Under the pieces are notes generated by a model. It was not told the origin of the DNA, did not search any database, and saw only the letters and a list, made by a program, of their open reading frames with translations. Shown in pieces: positions 29,253-38,513 of a stretch of 64,000 bases of DNA. The position numbers were made by a program, and so were the translations under genes. The stretch is from Dongia sedimenti (GTDB lineage: Bacteria; Pseudomonadota; Alphaproteobacteria; Dongiales; Dongiaceae), in assembly GCA_030715195.1 (NCBI GenBank), contig JAUYVI010000006.1, positions 496,001 through 560,000 of the forward strand, written 5' to 3'. The number at the start of each line of letters is the position of its first letter. The stretch's first letter is position 1.

Positions 29253-31640
29253 TTACTTCAAGGCCGATGAGACCTGGCTGGCTTCGTCCTGGCCGCGATA
29301 GCTGGGCTTGCCGGCCAAAGCCTCGGAGAAAGCCGCCTGCGCTTTGGCGGTCAGCCCCTTGCCCTTGAGGGCCATGCCGTAATGGAACTGCATCTGCTGA
29401 TTGTCGGGCATCAGTGACGTCGCGCGCGCCAGCAGGATGGCGCCGTCATCATAGTTGCCCTGGCGCACCAGCACCCAGCCCAGCGTATCCAGCAGGACCG
29501 CATTGTCCGAGCCTCTGAACCTCTCGGTAAGCTGGCGCGCGCGATCAAGCAGCGGCGCATCGGTCGGCCAAACGTCGGCGATCAGTGCCGCCAGATTGTT
29601 GGCGGCGACCATGTCATCCGGCCATTTCGCCAGGATCTTTTCGTAGCTCGACTTCGCCGCCTGAAAATCGCCCTGCGTGTCGTAGGCAACGGCGGCGACC
29701 AGCGCCATGCCGCGGTCATTGGGGAATTTCTGGGCCGCGAGCTCCGTGACCTTCACCACTTCGTCGTTCTTGCCCTGCCTGGTCAGGAGTTGCACCAGGT
29801 TGACATAGGGTTCGGTCGCGTCCGGCTTCGCTGAGATGGCTTGCCGCAGCAGGCGTTCCGCCTCGTCGGGCTTGCCGGCCTGGGCACGGACCGCGGCCAG
29901 CAGGACCATCGATCTTGCATCGCCGGCATCCGTTGCAATGCGGTCGGTCAGCAGCTTGTCCGCGAGATCGGCCTTGCCGGACCGGACGTACGCCGCGATC
30001 AGCAGCGGCCCGGTCCGCTCGAACGGCTCGCCGCCGTCTTCCGCCAATTTCAACTCAGAGATCGCGGTCGCAAAGTCCCTCCGTGCCAGTGCCGCCTCGG
30101 CGATGATCCGGTGTCCGACGGCAGCGGTGGCTGGAACCTCGATCAGTTTCTGCGCGATCGCTTCCGCCTTGCCCGGCGCGCCGGTTCTAACCAAGAACTC
30201 CGCCTTCTGCACCGTGAGCTCGGTCGCAGTGGGACGCAGCGCAATGGCGATGTCAAGGTTCTGTAGGGCGTCGTCAGGCGCCTTCGCCGCCAGCAGGCTG
30301 GCGAGACGCAGCCGCGTCTCGACGTCGTTCGGCGCGATCCGCGTGATGTTGCGCAAGGCGTCGATGGCGAGGACATTGTCGCCGGTCGCCTCATAGGCCT
30401 TCGACAGCAAGGTCAGGGCGGGGACGGAATTCAAATCCTTGTGCAGGACCGACTTCGCGTCGCCGATCGCCGCATCGTACTTATTTGCGCTGAGCTGCAG
30501 ACCGCCACGGAGCAGCAGCGCCGGCTCATTTTCCGGATCTTGGCCTAAAATCGCATTCACCTGCTCCAGGGCGGCGTCCGCCTTGCCCTGCAACGCCGTA
30601 AGCCGCGCCAGTTCCACCTGGGCCCGCAGCCGATCGTTGGCATGGGCGCCGTTCTTCTCCAGTTCGTGCATCAGCGCGGTCGCTTCGTCCAGCTTCTTGG
30701 CCTGGATATACAGCTGCTCCAGCAGCAACACGTATTTCGGCGCCAGCTTGGTCTGCTCGGCCAGCAGCTTGATCTGCTTGATCGCCTCATCAAGGCTGCG
30801 CTTCTGGATCAGGAAGCCGGCATAGGCGGCAATCAAGGCGTCGTTGTCGTTGTTGGCCTCGAGCGACTGCTTGAAAATCGCTTCCGCCTCCGTCAGCTGA
30901 CCGGTCAGGGAGAGCTGGTTGGCAAGATCGATGACGTAGTTGGGGTTGGCGGGATCGATCTCGTGCATCTGGCGGAGCACGGCCACGACATCCGCCGTCC
31001 TCTTTTGATCGAACAGGATCTTCAGCTTGACCAGCAGCAGATCCTTGTTCTTGGACTGGCTCGCGAGCCCGTGTTCGACCGTCGACAGCGCGGCGTCGAG
31101 ATTCCCGTCGCGCGCCTGTCGGCCGGCCAGCACGACCAGCCCGTCGACGTTGTTGGGCTCTATCGCCAGGGCGGCGCGCGCTTCCTTCTCCGCCTCGGGA
31201 AGCTTTCCCTGCAACAGCAGGGCGGCACCCATCAACGTATGCCCGTCCGGCTTGCCCGGAGCGTTCTCGATGAGCTGCTTCGCGTAGCGCTTCGCACCGT
31301 CGGCGCTGCCGCCCATCAGCGAATACTGGCCGGCCTTGCGGTTGGCCTCGAAATTCTTCGGATCGGCGTCGGCCACTTTTTGGAACGCGGCGGCGGCGGT
31401 ATCGAACTTGTCTTGCTTCTCGGCGATCAGCCCGAGGTAGAACTGCGACTCAAGCGAGGCGGGCTGGATCTGCAGCGCGTTCTTGAACTCGATCGCGGCC
31501 TTGGCGAGATCGCCGCTCTCATAGAGCGCCTTGCCGTTGGCCATATACTTCGCCTCGAGATCTTTCGGCGAATCGCATGCACCCAGCAATAGCAGTGCGG
31601 CGATACCCAACGCGCCGGCACAGCGGAGGAAGACCCGCAT
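29253..31640 (-). CDS. prsT: TPR-repeat lipoprotein, PrsT-like (PEP-CTERM/exosortase-associated)
   Basis: 795 aa. Lipoprotein signal with lipobox LLGAC (Cys22), followed by roughly twenty tetratricopeptide repeats (for example GKALYESGDLAKAAIEFKNA and TLGWVLVRQGNYDDGAILLA) over the whole length. Size, lipobox and repeat layout fit the PEP-CTERM-system TPR lipoprotein PrsT, a hallmark of EPS loci tied to exosortase. It probably scaffolds the export or sorting machinery in the periplasm. It is convergent with the export operon and followed on the same strand by no close gene. Confidence 0.87.
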   Translation of the reverse strand: MRVFLRCAGALGIAALLLLGACDSPKDLEAKYMANGKALYESGDLAKAAIEFKNALQIQPASLESQFYLGLIAEKQDKFDTAAAAFQKVADADPKNFEANRKAGQYSLMGGSADGAKRYAKQLIENAPGKPDGHTLMGAALLLQGKLPEAEKEARAALAIEPNNVDGLVVLAGRQARDGNLDAALSTVEHGLASQSKNKDLLLVKLKILFDQKRTADVVAVLRQMHEIDPANPNYVIDLANQLSLTGQLTEAEAIFKQSLEANNDNDALIAAYAGFLIQKRSLDEAIKQIKLLAEQTKLAPKYVLLLEQLYIQAKKLDEATALMHELEKNGAHANDRLRAQVELARLTALQGKADAALEQVNAILGQDPENEPALLLRGGLQLSANKYDAAIGDAKSVLHKDLNSVPALTLLSKAYEATGDNVLAIDALRNITRIAPNDVETRLRLASLLAAKAPDDALQNLDIAIALRPTATELTVQKAEFLVRTGAPGKAEAIAQKLIEVPATAAVGHRIIAEAALARRDFATAISELKLAEDGGEPFERTGPLLIAAYVRSGKADLADKLLTDRIATDAGDARSMVLLAAVRAQAGKPDEAERLLRQAISAKPDATEPYVNLVQLLTRQGKNDEVVKVTELAAQKFPNDRGMALVAAVAYDTQGDFQAAKSSYEKILAKWPDDMVAANNLAALIADVWPTDAPLLDRARQLTERFRGSDNAVLLDTLGWVLVRQGNYDDGAILLARATSLMPDNQQMQFHYGMALKGKGLTAKAQAAFSEALAGKPSYRGQDEASQVSSALK

Positions 31641-31884
31641 CGTCTCGTGCTCCCGGTAACGGCGCGTTCAGTCCAAAGGCAACGCGCTGACCGCCGCAAC
31701 ATCCCATCGATTCGACTCTAATTCGAGGGTAAAATGCCGGTTAAATCACACGATGGTGAGGAGTTCGGGGGCTCCGGGACTGCACTTTTCGGTAATGCGT
31801 CTCGTGCCAGTTTTGCATCGGAAACAGCAAGGAAGAACGGCTGCGGGTATCGTCCGAGCCGTGAGGTTTCCTAGGGCTTTGCTC

Positions 31885-33378
31885 CTAATACGCGTTGACC
31901 CCGGTGAAGCAAATCGCCGCCGTCCGAAACAGAATCTTGAAGTCCAGCCATAACGACCAATGGTCGATGTAGTAGAGGTCGTAGTCGATACGGGCCCTCA
32001 GGTGCTCGGGGGTGTCGATGGCGCCGCGGTAGCCGTTCACCTGCGCTAGCCCGGTGATGCCGGGTTTCACCCGGTGGCGAAAGCTGTATTCGTCGACCAG
32101 ATCGAAGATCTGCTTATCGCCGATCAGCATGTGCGGCGTGTGCGGACGCGGTCCGACCAGGGACATTTCACCGCGGAGAACGTTCAGCAGCTGCGGTAGC
32201 TCATCGATGCTGGTCCGCCGCAGCCACGCGCCGAGACGCGTCACGCGCGGATCATCGCGCTGCGTCTGCTGGCGGCCGATCGCGTCACCGAGGTCCGCGC
32301 GCATGGTGCGGAACTTGTAGACCTGGAACAGGCTGTCTCCCAGGCCCTGGCGTGGCTGCCGGAACAGAATCGGGCCGCGGCTGTCGAGCCGGATGGCAAG
32401 CACCACCAGCAGGAGCAGGGGTGAAAGGAACAGCAGCGCCGCCGCCGACAGCAGACGGTCGATCGCGCCCTTGAGCAAGCGCTGCGACCCGCGGATCGGC
32501 CGATCGGTGAGCCTGTAGAGCTTCAGCCCCGCAATCTCCGACTGGCCCTGATTGGGCGAGCGGAAGCCGATCAGATCGGGTGCCAGCGCAATATCGACCG
32601 GCAGTTGGCGCAGCCGGCGCAGCAAATGGAGCACGCGGTCTTCCGCCGAATTGGGCAGCGCGATCACGATCTTGTCGAACGGTGCGCTTTTATAGAGCTC
32701 GATCAGGTCGGCGGTGTTACCGCGGATCAACTGCGCAAGTGCATTCTCGGCGAGGCGGTCGCGGCTCCGGTCGTCGAACACCCCGATCACCTCGACCAAG
32801 CCGGGCTCCGTGACTTCGAGCCAGTGGATCAGTCGGCCGGCCGCTTCGCCCGAGCCGACAACGGCTACCCGTTGCGCTGAAACCAGCCGCTTGCTCGCAC
32901 CGGCCAATCCGCCGAACAGCGCGATGCGCGAAACGACCGCGACTCCCGCCGCGGCGATCGCCGCATATCCGAGCCAGGCGGCGAGCCGATCCACGTTGGG
33001 ATCGCCGTTCCCCAGGAAGGGCGCACAAATGAGCAGCGTGAGAAGAGGGGGGGCTCCGAAGCACACCACGGCTTTCAGAAAATGCGCCGCAACCGAGATG
33101 CGGGCGAGGACGCGCGGCTCATGGAGGCGAGTCAGCAGGCATGCGACGGCAAACATCGCCATCAGCAAGGCACCGATGAAAATCTGGGCGAGGCGATAGA
33201 GCTGGGTCGATTCCGGGCCCATCTTGAGCGCCACGGCGACGATCGCAATCACGAACAGCGAGAAATCGACGCCTATGCCGAGGAGACGGACGTTCTGCGG
33301 CGAGAAACCGCGAGCCCGCCCACCTGCCGTCGTTCCACCGAATGGGGCAGCATGAACGGCGGTGTTATTGAGTTCCAT
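31885..33378 (-). CDS. Polyprenyl-phosphate hexose-1-phosphate transferase (WcaJ/GumD family), copy 2
   Basis: 497 aa. Same architecture as the protein at 23301-24803: N-terminal membrane helices, CoA-binding-like [18 protein letters not shown], and sugar-transferase domain with [21 protein letters not shown] and [20 protein letters not shown]. The two are obviously paralogous over their full length, ending in near-identical tails ([19 protein letters not shown]). It would prime repeat-unit synthesis, either for a second polysaccharide or redundantly. It lies 170 bases after the ATPase gene on the same strand. Confidence 0.93.
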   Translation of the reverse strand: MELNNTAVHAAPFGGTTAGGRARGFSPQNVRLLGIGVDFSLFVIAIVAVALKMGPESTQLYRLAQIFIGALLMAMFAVACLLTRLHEPRVLARISVAAHFLKAVVCFGAPPLLTLLICAPFLGNGDPNVDRLAAWLGYAAIAAAGVAVVSRIALFGGLAGASKRLVSAQRVAVVGSGEAAGRLIHWLEVTEPGLVEVIGVFDDRSRDRLAENALAQLIRGNTADLIELYKSAPFDKIVIALPNSAEDRVLHLLRRLRQLPVDIALAPDLIGFRSPNQGQSEIAGLKLYRLTDRPIRGSQRLLKGAIDRLLSAAALLFLSPLLLLVVLAIRLDSRGPILFRQPRQGLGDSLFQVYKFRTMRADLGDAIGRQQTQRDDPRVTRLGAWLRRTSIDELPQLLNVLRGEMSLVGPRPHTPHMLIGDKQIFDLVDEYSFRHRVKPGITGLAQVNGYRGAIDTPEHLRARIDYDLYYIDHWSLWLDFKILFRTAAICFTGVNAY

Positions 33379-33548
33379 CGAGACGGCTCCTGGTCAGTGC
33401 TCCACGGAAACTTCTTTTAGACCCCTGACCGTCCGCAGTTTTTTTGAGGAAGCGGAATTTATCATATTCAAGCAATGCGCCCGTCCAGCCAATGCGTCTG
33501 GAATGCTCATCACATTCCTGTCGCAGCGCCGGCTCATTCCACGACGGT

Positions 33549-35081
33549 TTATGAGTTGCGCCCGATACTGCGACGCCACCATGAACGCCGTGGCGGCGTT
33601 CCGGTTCCATGTTCCTTTGCAGGAATCGGAGCGTCCAGTCGCCGATCGTTGATCGACGGCCATGGCGTGGATTCAACGGTGTGCTCCACGCTTTCTTCCG
33701 CAGCGCGCGAACGATTCGGAGCACGTTCGGGACCCGCGTCGGCATTCCATGTCGCGCCAAGGTGTGGCTCGTTGTCTCCGAGCGCCGACACGGCCAATGT
33801 CGCGCGTTGCGCCGCCGGCACCAGCCGGTGTGCGTTCGCCGAAGAATCATTCATCTCCACGGTCAGAAGCAATTCCTCGTCATCCATCTGATCGCGGAAG
33901 AAATAGGGATTGGCGCGCGCTGGCGGCAGCGGCGCTGCCCCTTCACGCGCCGTGATCGGCGCGGGCTCGCGTGTGCCGGCCGGCGCGGCTTCGCGGGCCG
34001 TTACAGGAATCTGCATCGCTTGCGTTCTGATCGGCTCGATCTCGCGCTGGGGAGCATCCGGCGCCGTGATGGCGGCCTCGATGGTCTCGGGCGATGGAAC
34101 GGTCGGTGATGAGACGGCCGGGCTCGGTTCAACCTGGCGTTCGATGGTCGCCATCCGCTCCTTGCTCTCCCCCATCGGAGCGGCGGCCTCTGCCGGAGCC
34201 ACGAGGCTCGCGAGCTTCATGATTTCCGCGCGAACCGAAGGATCATCGACCGGGACCGAATGTGCGAACGGCGCGATCCCGCTCAATTGCCGGTCGGACA
34301 CGACGCGGAACACGAGATCCTCGCCGATGACGTGCTGTTCATCGGCAAAGCCATAGACTAGGGCCATGTCGCAGATCGAATTGACCAGACGCGGGATGCC
34401 GCCCGAAAAATACTGGATGGCCCCCATGGCCATCTCCGTGAACAACGGGCGATCGGAGCCCGCGACTTTCACACGATGCTGGATGTAACGGCGCGTCTCC
34501 GAAAAGGGCAGCGGCGTCAGGTGGTGCGAGATCGCGATCCGCTGGGCGAACTGTGAAAGCTCCGGACGCTTCAGCTTATCGAGCAGTTCCGGCTGTCCGA
34601 CCAGCACGACCTGCAGCAGCAGATCCTTGCCGGAATTGATGTTGGATAGGAGCCGCAGCTCCTCAAGCACTTCGATCGAAAGGTTCTGCGCTTCATCGAC
34701 GATCAGAATGCACTGCCGGCCGGCGCCGTATTCGGCGATCAGGTAGGCCATCAGCTCCTGATAGGTCTCGGCCGGATGCGTGCCGGTCGCCTTCTGGCCG
34801 AAAGCCGCCAGCGCCCAAGCCGCGATATCCCGCAAGGCCTGGTGGGTGTTGGAGATCAGGCCGACAGTGAAGTCGCGGCTGACCCGTTCCAGGAAGGCGC
34901 GGACGAGCGTGGTCTTGCCGGATCCGATCTCGCCGGTGATCACGCAGAACCCGGCCTGGCCGGTCAGACTGTATTCGAGGAGGCTGAGGCCGATGGCATG
35001 CCGGCTGCTGAGAAACAGGAACTCGGGGTCCGGCAGCAGGCTGAACGGTTTGCTCTTCAGATTGAAGAATGCTTCGTACAT
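33549..35081 (-). CDS. AAA ATPase, ExeA/GspA-like, exosortase-system type, with long disordered tail
   Basis: 510 aa. Begins MYEAFFNLKSKPFSLLPDP, typical of ExeA/GspA and of the XrtA/PEP-CTERM-associated ATPase. Walker A GEIGSGKTT at 50-58, Walker B CILIVDEAQNL near 130, and a C-terminal AAA lid to about residue 265. The remaining ~240 residues are low-complexity, rich in Ala, Pro, Glu and Arg, with a repeated TARE pattern (PVTAREAAPAG, PITAREGAAPLP) and a basic Trp-containing end (RRSWWRRS). The family protein normally ends near 270 residues, so the tail is an addition. It may energise assembly of the export or sorting machinery. Confidence 0.87.
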   Translation of the reverse strand: MYEAFFNLKSKPFSLLPDPEFLFLSSRHAIGLSLLEYSLTGQAGFCVITGEIGSGKTTLVRAFLERVSRDFTVGLISNTHQALRDIAAWALAAFGQKATGTHPAETYQELMAYLIAEYGAGRQCILIVDEAQNLSIEVLEELRLLSNINSGKDLLLQVVLVGQPELLDKLKRPELSQFAQRIAISHHLTPLPFSETRRYIQHRVKVAGSDRPLFTEMAMGAIQYFSGGIPRLVNSICDMALVYGFADEQHVIGEDLVFRVVSDRQLSGIAPFAHSVPVDDPSVRAEIMKLASLVAPAEAAAPMGESKERMATIERQVEPSPAVSSPTVPSPETIEAAITAPDAPQREIEPIRTQAMQIPVTAREAAPAGTREPAPITAREGAAPLPPARANPYFFRDQMDDEELLLTVEMNDSSANAHRLVPAAQRATLAVSALGDNEPHLGATWNADAGPERAPNRSRAAEESVEHTVESTPWPSINDRRLDAPIPAKEHGTGTPPRRSWWRRSIGRNS

Positions 35082-35165
35082 CTCTCGTCCATCAACGCTC
35101 GAACTGAATCGATCGGCGGAAATTCCGGCCCGTGGCGCTAGGATGGGCCACTGCGATCCGGTGTA

Positions 35166-35960
35166 TCAACGCGACCCGTTCAGCAATGTCCCGATCACTT
35201 GATAGTTACGGAGCAGGTCGGCGGCGCGATCGAGCTCGGTCTTGGTGGTATGTCCGCTGCGCGCCACGAACAGCACGCCTTCGACATTGGGCAGGAAGCC
35301 CAGTGTCTCGCCGGATTCCAGCAGCGGCGGAACGTCGAAAATGATGATGCGATCGTGGTAGCGGTTGCGCAACTCGCGGACCAGTGCCGCCATCCGCGGC
35401 GAGCTGATCAGTTCCGCGGACTCGCCCTTGGAGGCGAAGGCCGGAAGGACGACGAGCCGACGCATCCCCGGGTTGACCAGGCAGTCCTTGATGTCGCATT
35501 CGCCGTGCAGGTAGTTCTCGATGCCCTTGGTGGGCGTAAGGCCGAACTTGCGGTGGATGCTGGGCTCGCGCAGGTTGAGATCCACCAGCAGAACCGTCTG
35601 GTTGACATCGAGCGCGATGGAGATCGCCAGATTGGCCGCCGTCGTGGTCGCCCCGTCGCCGTGACTGGCGCCAGTGACGGCGATCGTGCTGATGTCGAGC
35701 TTCTTCATGCGCTGCAGCACTTGCGCGCGCAGCACGCGATAGACATCAGCCACCGGATTGCGCAGATCGTCGGCCACCAACCGCTCCTCGGACGCCTTGC
35801 GTGCATTCGCCGGCAGGACCGCCGTCTCGGTGTAATCCGGCATGACGCCGTGCACCGAGGCCTGCGTGTTCGGACGCCGTGCCGAATCGTTTGCAGTGGA
35901 ACCGCGGTGCCCCGACCGCATCTCTCGGGCGCGGGCCAAGGCCTTTTCGATATGTTCCAT
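35166..35960 (-). CDS. BY-kinase-like protein (CpsD/CapB family) with degenerate Walker A
   Basis: 264 aa from the ATG at 35960 (MEHIEKALARAR). It fits the stand-alone tyrosine autokinase found in exosortase EPS loci: N-terminal linker, DVYRVLRAQV, Walker A region TGASHGDGATTTAANLA (96-112), Walker A-prime LLVDLNLREPS (D127), and Walker B IIIFDVPP. The Walker A Lys is replaced by Ala (A104, codon GCG checked on the DNA), and the C-terminus (VIGTLLNGSR) has no tyrosine cluster. Both features argue against normal autophosphorylation. It may be a regulatory pseudo-kinase acting on the chain-length protein. It precedes the ATPase gene on the same strand. Confidence 0.88.
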   Translation of the reverse strand: MEHIEKALARAREMRSGHRGSTANDSARRPNTQASVHGVMPDYTETAVLPANARKASEERLVADDLRNPVADVYRVLRAQVLQRMKKLDISTIAVTGASHGDGATTTAANLAISIALDVNQTVLLVDLNLREPSIHRKFGLTPTKGIENYLHGECDIKDCLVNPGMRRLVVLPAFASKGESAELISSPRMAALVRELRNRYHDRIIIFDVPPLLESGETLGFLPNVEGVLFVARSGHTTKTELDRAADLLRNYQVIGTLLNGSR

Positions 35961-36540
35961 CAGCGTGTCCCCACTATAGCAGCCGTTTCGCCCAGGCCGG
36001 GAAGTTACTCGTCGGCGCCGGGTCGGTCCCATCCGGCCCAGGCAGACCCCCTCGAGGCGGTCTTCGTTACGGGGGTAGCCCATGCATTATGCTGCAACCG
36101 CGAAATCGTTCCCACATTAGCGAAGGTATTTCGCCTTGATAAGCGGTTTCCCTTCCGGAGAGACGACATCGACAAGTGCCAGGAGCGAATACTAGGAGGT
36201 GCTTGGCGTAGGGCCAATCTGGATCCCTCGTTCTGATCACACTATCATGTAGCGCTTTCCAAATTTTATGAGCATTTGCCCCTTCGCAGTTGCAAAATTC
36301 CTGGCGATTTGTTCCACTTCAAGAGAGCAAAGCCGCGCGAATCCAGGGGATCTACCGGGCGCGTGGCAGTGGGGCCGCAGGAATTCCGAATCCCCAGCAG
36401 CAGAAGGTGTTAACTATGTATCGCACTTGCGGAATGCCTAAAATACCCGGAACATTCAGCTGAAATTCGAGAAATACGCGTGTGATCAGCGGACCGCGCT
36501 GGTCCAGCTTGGGCAGCCCGAATAAGGTTCAGAGGAACTG
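35961..36540. other. Divergent intergenic region upstream of the first VPLPA-CTERM gene (580 bp)
   Basis: No gene is supported. The part from 36240 to 36480 is notably AT-rich and probably contains the promoter of the secreted-protein gene at 36541. A GG-N10-GC element (see the separate entry at 36364) is the only recognisable promoter-like pattern. Confidence 0.6.
36364..36379 (+). promoter_or_regulatory. Possible sigma-54 promoter element upstream of VPLPA-CTERM gene
   Basis: TGGCAGTGGGGCCGCA keeps the invariant GG and GC with 10-base spacing and the TGGCA of the -24 box, but the -12 box is CCGCA rather than TTGCA. In related PEP-CTERM systems the sorted proteins are under sigma-54/PrsR control (known for XrtA systems), which makes it worth noting. 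It would leave a leader of about 150 bases. Confidence 0.25.
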
Positions 36541-37179
36541 ATGAATCGTTTGCTGATGTCGATGCTGGCCCTGGTCGCCGTAGCTCTTGCGGCGTTGCCC
36601 GCGAAGGCCGTGACCATCACCTACAGCACCAGCGGCAGCAACGCGCAGGTCTTCCTGACGCCGACCAGCAGCGGCGACATCGGCTATCCACCGAACAGCA
36701 CGTTCAGTCTCACCGAGCAATTAACCTTCGGCAATACCAGCGGCGGCTCCTACGGCCAGGCCTTTACTTACATCCCGTTCACCGTGGCGACTGCGGGCTT
36801 CCTCAGTGCGACCGTGACCGATCTCAGCATGTCGAACCCGAGCGCCAAGCCGCTCGAATGGTTGTCGCTCGCCCTCTATGAGTACACCGGGAGCGGGATG
36901 TCGTATCTGACCTGCGGCAGCGGCGGCGGCCTTTGCACCTTGGAAGCCTATGATGCCGATCCGCCGGTGGCGTCGATCGCTGCCGCCTTAGCGGCGGGCA
37001 CCCAGTACCTGCTGCGCGTCGGCTTCGGACTCTGTGGCTGCTCGGGCGATTTCGGAGGGATCCAGCTGACCGTGGCGACCACCCCGATCCCGCCGGCGAT
37101 GCTGCTGTTCGTCAGCGCTCTCCTCGGCATGGGTGGCGTGGCCTGGCGCCGGCGCCGGACGGTCGAAGCGGCGGCGTAG
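36541..37179 (+). CDS. Secreted protein with VPLPA-CTERM-like sorting tail (1)
   Basis: 212 aa. Sec signal peptide (MNRLLMSMLALVAVALAALP then AKA), a Ser/Thr/Gly-rich beta-type body with four cysteines in the second half, and a C-terminal tripartite sorting signal at 180-212: TTPIPPAMLLF motif, hydrophobic helix (VSALLGMGGVAW) and RRRR cluster. This is the layout of exosortase substrates, and the motif is a variant of VPLPA-CTERM. The exosortase at 50015-51592 is the likely processing enzyme. The body's function is not recognised; such proteins are often surface or matrix components. Confidence 0.87.
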   Translation: MNRLLMSMLALVAVALAALPAKAVTITYSTSGSNAQVFLTPTSSGDIGYPPNSTFSLTEQLTFGNTSGGSYGQAFTYIPFTVATAGFLSATVTDLSMSNPSAKPLEWLSLALYEYTGSGMSYLTCGSGGGLCTLEAYDADPPVASIAAALAAGTQYLLRVGFGLCGCSGDFGGIQLTVATTPIPPAMLLFVSALLGMGGVAWRRRRTVEAAA

Positions 37180-37276
37180 TTCGCGGCGGAACCTCTTGGC
37201 TTACTGTGCGTTCCGCTGCGGGTGTTTGAAGTATACGGCGTGAGAAGAAGGCAGCCGCGGGCTGGCTTGGTCTATT

Positions 37277-37281
37277 GGGGG
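37277..37281 (+). promoter_or_regulatory. Ribosome binding site supporting a GTG start
   Basis: GGGGG five bases before GTG at 37287. An in-frame TTG at 37275 has no site in front of it, and the GTG gives a clean signal peptide (KRFMMALAGAVLAIA), so this decides the start of the second sorted protein. Confidence 0.55.
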
Positions 37282-37286
37282 TCGAT

Positions 37287-37805
37287 GTGAAGCGCTTCAT
37301 GATGGCATTGGCGGGTGCGGTGCTGGCAATTGCCAGCATGCAGGTTTCGGCCAAGGCCGCGACATATGACTTGGGCGACATCACGGATAGCTCGAATGAC
37401 CAGTTCGGCGGCGCCCTGAATTTCCCCTTCCAGCCGGCGACCGTGATCAGCGACGACATAAAGTTCACCCTGTCGGCGCCGTCGTTCGTCAGCGGCGACC
37501 TGGACAATCTCCAACTCTTCTTCTTCATCCCGTTGGTGAATATCACGGGTCTCACGGCGACGTTCCTCGGCAATCCGCTGACCCTGGACAGCAACGGCAA
37601 CTTTTCGATCGCTGGAATGCTTGCGGCGGGCGACTATCTCATTCATATCGCTGGCACCACGTCTGGGTTCTTCGGCGGCCTCTACAACATGACGGTAACG
37701 GCGGCGACCACGCCGATCCCGGGTGCTCTGCTGCTTTTTGTTACGGCAATGGGCGGCATGGCGGGTTTCGTGGGGCTGCGTCGGCGCTGGTCAGCTGCAG
37801 CCTAA
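37287..37805 (+). CDS. Secreted protein with VPLPA-CTERM-like sorting tail (2)
   Basis: 172 aa from GTG at 37287. Signal peptide to about residue 24 (SMQVSAKA), a small beta-rich body without cysteine, and a sorting tail at 141-172: TTPIPGALLLF, hydrophobic stretch (VTAMGGMAGFVGL) and RRR. The tail closely parallels that of the preceding gene while the bodies differ, as expected for substrates sharing one sorting enzyme. It lies 107 bases after the first sorted-protein gene and is followed by a terminator. Function of the body is unknown. Confidence 0.85.
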   Translation: MKRFMMALAGAVLAIASMQVSAKAATYDLGDITDSSNDQFGGALNFPFQPATVISDDIKFTLSAPSFVSGDLDNLQLFFFIPLVNITGLTATFLGNPLTLDSNGNFSIAGMLAAGDYLIHIAGTTSGFFGGLYNMTVTAATTPIPGALLLFVTAMGGMAGFVGLRRRWSAAA

Positions 37806-37838
37806 GCCCCGACTTTCCACAGTTTCGGTGCTTCATCC

Positions 37839-37869
37839 CCCCGGCCGAAAGGCCGGGGATTACTTTTTT
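37839..37869 (+). terminator. Rho-independent terminator after the sorted-protein genes
   Basis: Stem CCCCGGCC / GGCCGGGG with a GAAA loop (37839-37858), then ATTAC and six T residues (37864-37869), 33 bases after the stop. The five-base gap before the T-run is slightly long. Confidence 0.75.
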
Positions 37870-37955
37870 GAGCGTCCGTGCTTGGAAGGTGAGTGCAAAT
37901 CCGGCGCGACGGAACAGCGGGAAGCTCCTCCGTCTTGCCGTCTCCGCAATCCACG

Positions 37956-37963
37956 AAAGGAGA
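37956..37963 (+). promoter_or_regulatory. Ribosome binding site supporting a TTG start for the acyltransferase
   Basis: AAAGGAGA followed by four bases and TTG at 37968. The longer in-frame extension begins inside the terminator region and has no such site. Confidence 0.6.
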
Positions 37964-37967
37964 CGCC

Positions 37968-38492
37968 TTGGCATTCCTTCCCTCGCAGTCGGGCTGGCGA
38001 CGCCAGGTCCGCAAGCTCCTGCTGGCCTTGCAGACCAGTTCTCTGATGCCGTGGCCGGTGCGCCGGACCTTACTGGGATTCTGCGGCTGCAAGCTCGGCG
38101 CGGCCAGCTACATCGAGCCGGGTGCGCATTTCGCGTCCGGCGACGTCTCTATCGGCGACCACGCCTACATCAACCGCGGCTTTCTGATTGACGGCCTTGG
38201 CCCCGTGCGGATCGGCGCCCGCGTGCGCATCGGACCCGGGGTGAAGATCCTCACGGCCACGCACCGGATCACGGAGGATCCGCTGGCCCGAGCGAGTGCA
38301 GAGGTTGTTCATGCGCCAGTCACGATCGAGGACGGCGTCTGGCTCGGCGCCGGCGCCGTGGTCATGCCAGGCCGCACGGTCCGGTCCGGCTGTGTAATTG
38401 GGGCGGGGGCGGTGGTCACCAGGGACACCGACCGAGATGGGCTCTATCTCGGTGTTCCGGCCCGCCACGTCCGCACGCTTCCGACGATCTGA
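37968..38492 (+). CDS. Left-handed beta-helix acyltransferase (WcaF/maltose O-acetyltransferase-like)
   Basis: 174 aa from TTG at 37968. Hexapeptide-repeat protein: repeats such as ASYIEPGAHF, VSIGDHAYI, VRIGARVRIGPGVKI, VTIEDGVWLGAGAVVMPG, catalytic His in TATHRI, and end motif LYLGVPARHVR. These enzymes transfer acetyl from acetyl-CoA to sugar hydroxyls in the cytoplasm. Placed between the sorted-protein genes and the polymerase, it probably acetylates an EPS repeat unit. Confidence 0.88.
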   Translation: MAFLPSQSGWRRQVRKLLLALQTSSLMPWPVRRTLLGFCGCKLGAASYIEPGAHFASGDVSIGDHAYINRGFLIDGLGPVRIGARVRIGPGVKILTATHRITEDPLARASAEVVHAPVTIEDGVWLGAGAVVMPGRTVRSGCVIGAGAVVTRDTDRDGLYLGVPARHVRTLPTI

Positions 38493-38513
38493 GCGGGTGC
38501 CAAGTCTTTGGCC

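Noticed and set aside
33365-33850. 161-codon minus-strand frame overlapping the ATPase 3' end and the second sugar transferase start
   Set aside because: Covers the intergenic gap and parts of both genes out of frame; no recognisable content.
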